Assembly: GCF_028858725.1 (NCBI RefSeq) | Contig: NC_084767.1 | Location: 1,539,501-1,603,500 of the forward strand | DNA: 64,000 bases | DNA from: Colius striatus | Taxonomy: Eukaryota; Chordata; Aves; Coliiformes; Coliidae | Direction: 5' to 3' | In this document: positions 63,350 through 64,000 of the stretch, piece after piece | Numbering within the stretch: position 1 is the stretch's first letter | How the letters are laid out: every line of letters starts with the position of its first letter | Program-made: the position numbers and the translations under genes | The notes under the pieces: generated by a model | Told to the model about the DNA's origin: nothing | Database searches by the model: none | What the model saw: only the letters and a program-made list of their open reading frames with translations

Positions 63350-63425
63350 GGTTCCTGCCTCTGCAGGGAGGTTGGACTAGATAATCTCTAAAGGTCCCTT
63401 CCAATCCTTCCATTCTATGATTCCT
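63350..63425 (+). mobile_element. CR1 LINE 3' end fragment
   Basis: CTGCAGGGAGGTTGGACTAG, ATAATCTCTAAAGGTCCCTT, then CCAATCCTTCCATTCTATGA. Well-preserved 3' end of about 75 bp on the plus strand, 5'-truncated. Confidence 0.9.
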
Positions 63426-64000
63426 TTTAGAAGTATATCCTGAATATAATTTTCTTTGCTTATATAGTAGGAGCTTTCATGTTATGTGGAAAACTGCCTT
63501 GAAATAAGTTGTATGAAATCTCTGAGACACTCAGTCAACAGTTAAATTCTCTGAATGGGAAGGCACCATGCCTTAGAAAAAGAAGTATTGATGCATGACC
63601 TACTTCTAGTTGACAGGAGAGACATCCTATATATCCAAGTTCAGTGTGTGCATTTATAACTGTATTTACTAAATGGCTGAGTAGGAGACAGGTGCTTCAT
63701 CGTGCCCCACCCCTTTTTAATTAATCCTTAATCATTGACTCACATCTACTGAATGTCCCTCAAGTGGAGGTTTTTTCCATAACATTTACCTTAGCATGTA
63801 TTTCAACATGTGCTGTTCGTTTTATGACTTCAGGGAGGATGTGGTTACGGTTTGACAGAAAGCAAGCTTTGCTGTAGATGGGAAGATAAAGCTCAAAGCA
63901 CCTACGCTGCCTTTTGAATGCTTTCTTTTTTTACTTAACTGTCTTCATTCTTGTTTCTGTTTCTTGGACGGGCCCTCAGAGCACAGGGCAGGCATCCCAT

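Larger units (their letters stand above)
54176..64000. other. Right flank, no gene recognised
   Basis: Mammalian order predicts FAM71B and ITK beyond MED7. I looked for ITK pleckstrin, SH3, SH2 and kinase motifs and for FAM71 sequence and found none, so those genes presumably lie further right. The frames at 55437-55652 and 56076-56354 encode no known domain. The rest is AT-rich unique sequence with two CR1 ends. Confidence 0.55.

Noticed and set aside
54176-64000. ITK or FAM71B exons expected from synteny
   Set aside because: No kinase, SH2, SH3 or pleckstrin motif, nor FAM71 sequence, was found in any frame; the genes probably lie outside the window.
1-64000. Endogenous retrovirus or LTR elements
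   Set aside because: No paired terminal repeats, primer-binding site or gag/pol-like reading was noticed; the recognisable transposon remnants are CR1-clade LINEs.

Overview
The window looks like avian genomic DNA. It has vertebrate spliced genes, several chicken-repeat-1 (CR1) LINE fragments with their typical 3' ends, and a conserved block that corresponds to human 5q33 (TIMD4 - HAVCR1 - [HAVCR2] - MED7 - FAM71B - ITK). All three genes I can support read leftward, on the minus strand.

Layout by region. (1) 1-20.7 kb: no gene recognised; AT-rich stretches, some of which look like candidate non-coding regulatory DNA, and one CR1 end. (2) 20.75-33.49 kb: TIMD4 (TIM-4), reconstructed as eight coding exons that join in frame to 361 aa. 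It has a signal peptide, an IgV domain with the six TIM cysteines and the W-F-N-D phosphatidylserine pocket, a Thr-rich mucin stalk, a membrane segment and a tail ending like mammalian TIM-4. (3) 33.6-38.9 kb: intergenic, with three CR1 copies, one of them beginning about 150 bp upstream of the TIMD4 start codon. (4) 38.93-46.4 kb: a second TIM gene, best called HAVCR1 (TIM-1), seven coding exons, 256 aa. It has a very short stalk and an E-E-N-V-Y tyrosine motif at the end of the tail. (5) 46.4-49.7 kb: intergenic; no HAVCR2 (TIM-3) is seen here although mammals have it in this interval. (6) 49.7-52.5 kb: MED7, a Mediator subunit with an intronless coding region and a CpG-rich promoter holding ETS and paired CCAAT sites. 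(7) 52.6-53.97 kb: a G-rich minisatellite of about 80 units of 16 bp, each carrying a GC box, directly upstream of the MED7 promoter. (8) 54-64 kb: no gene recognised; two CR1 ends.

TIMD4 and HAVCR1 are tandem paralogues. Both have a 345-nt IgV exon and the same order of intron phases. In mammals TIM-4 is a phosphatidylserine receptor on macrophages and antigen-presenting cells, and TIM-1 is a phosphatidylserine receptor with a signalling tail. Both avian copies keep the ligand pocket, and the tails differ as expected (tyrosine lost in TIMD4, kept in HAVCR1). MED7 is an unrelated general transcription gene. The most unusual structure is the GC-box minisatellite. No CRISPR array, RNA gene or LTR element was recognised. 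All exon joins are from reading splice signals and frame by eye and have not been tested against transcripts.
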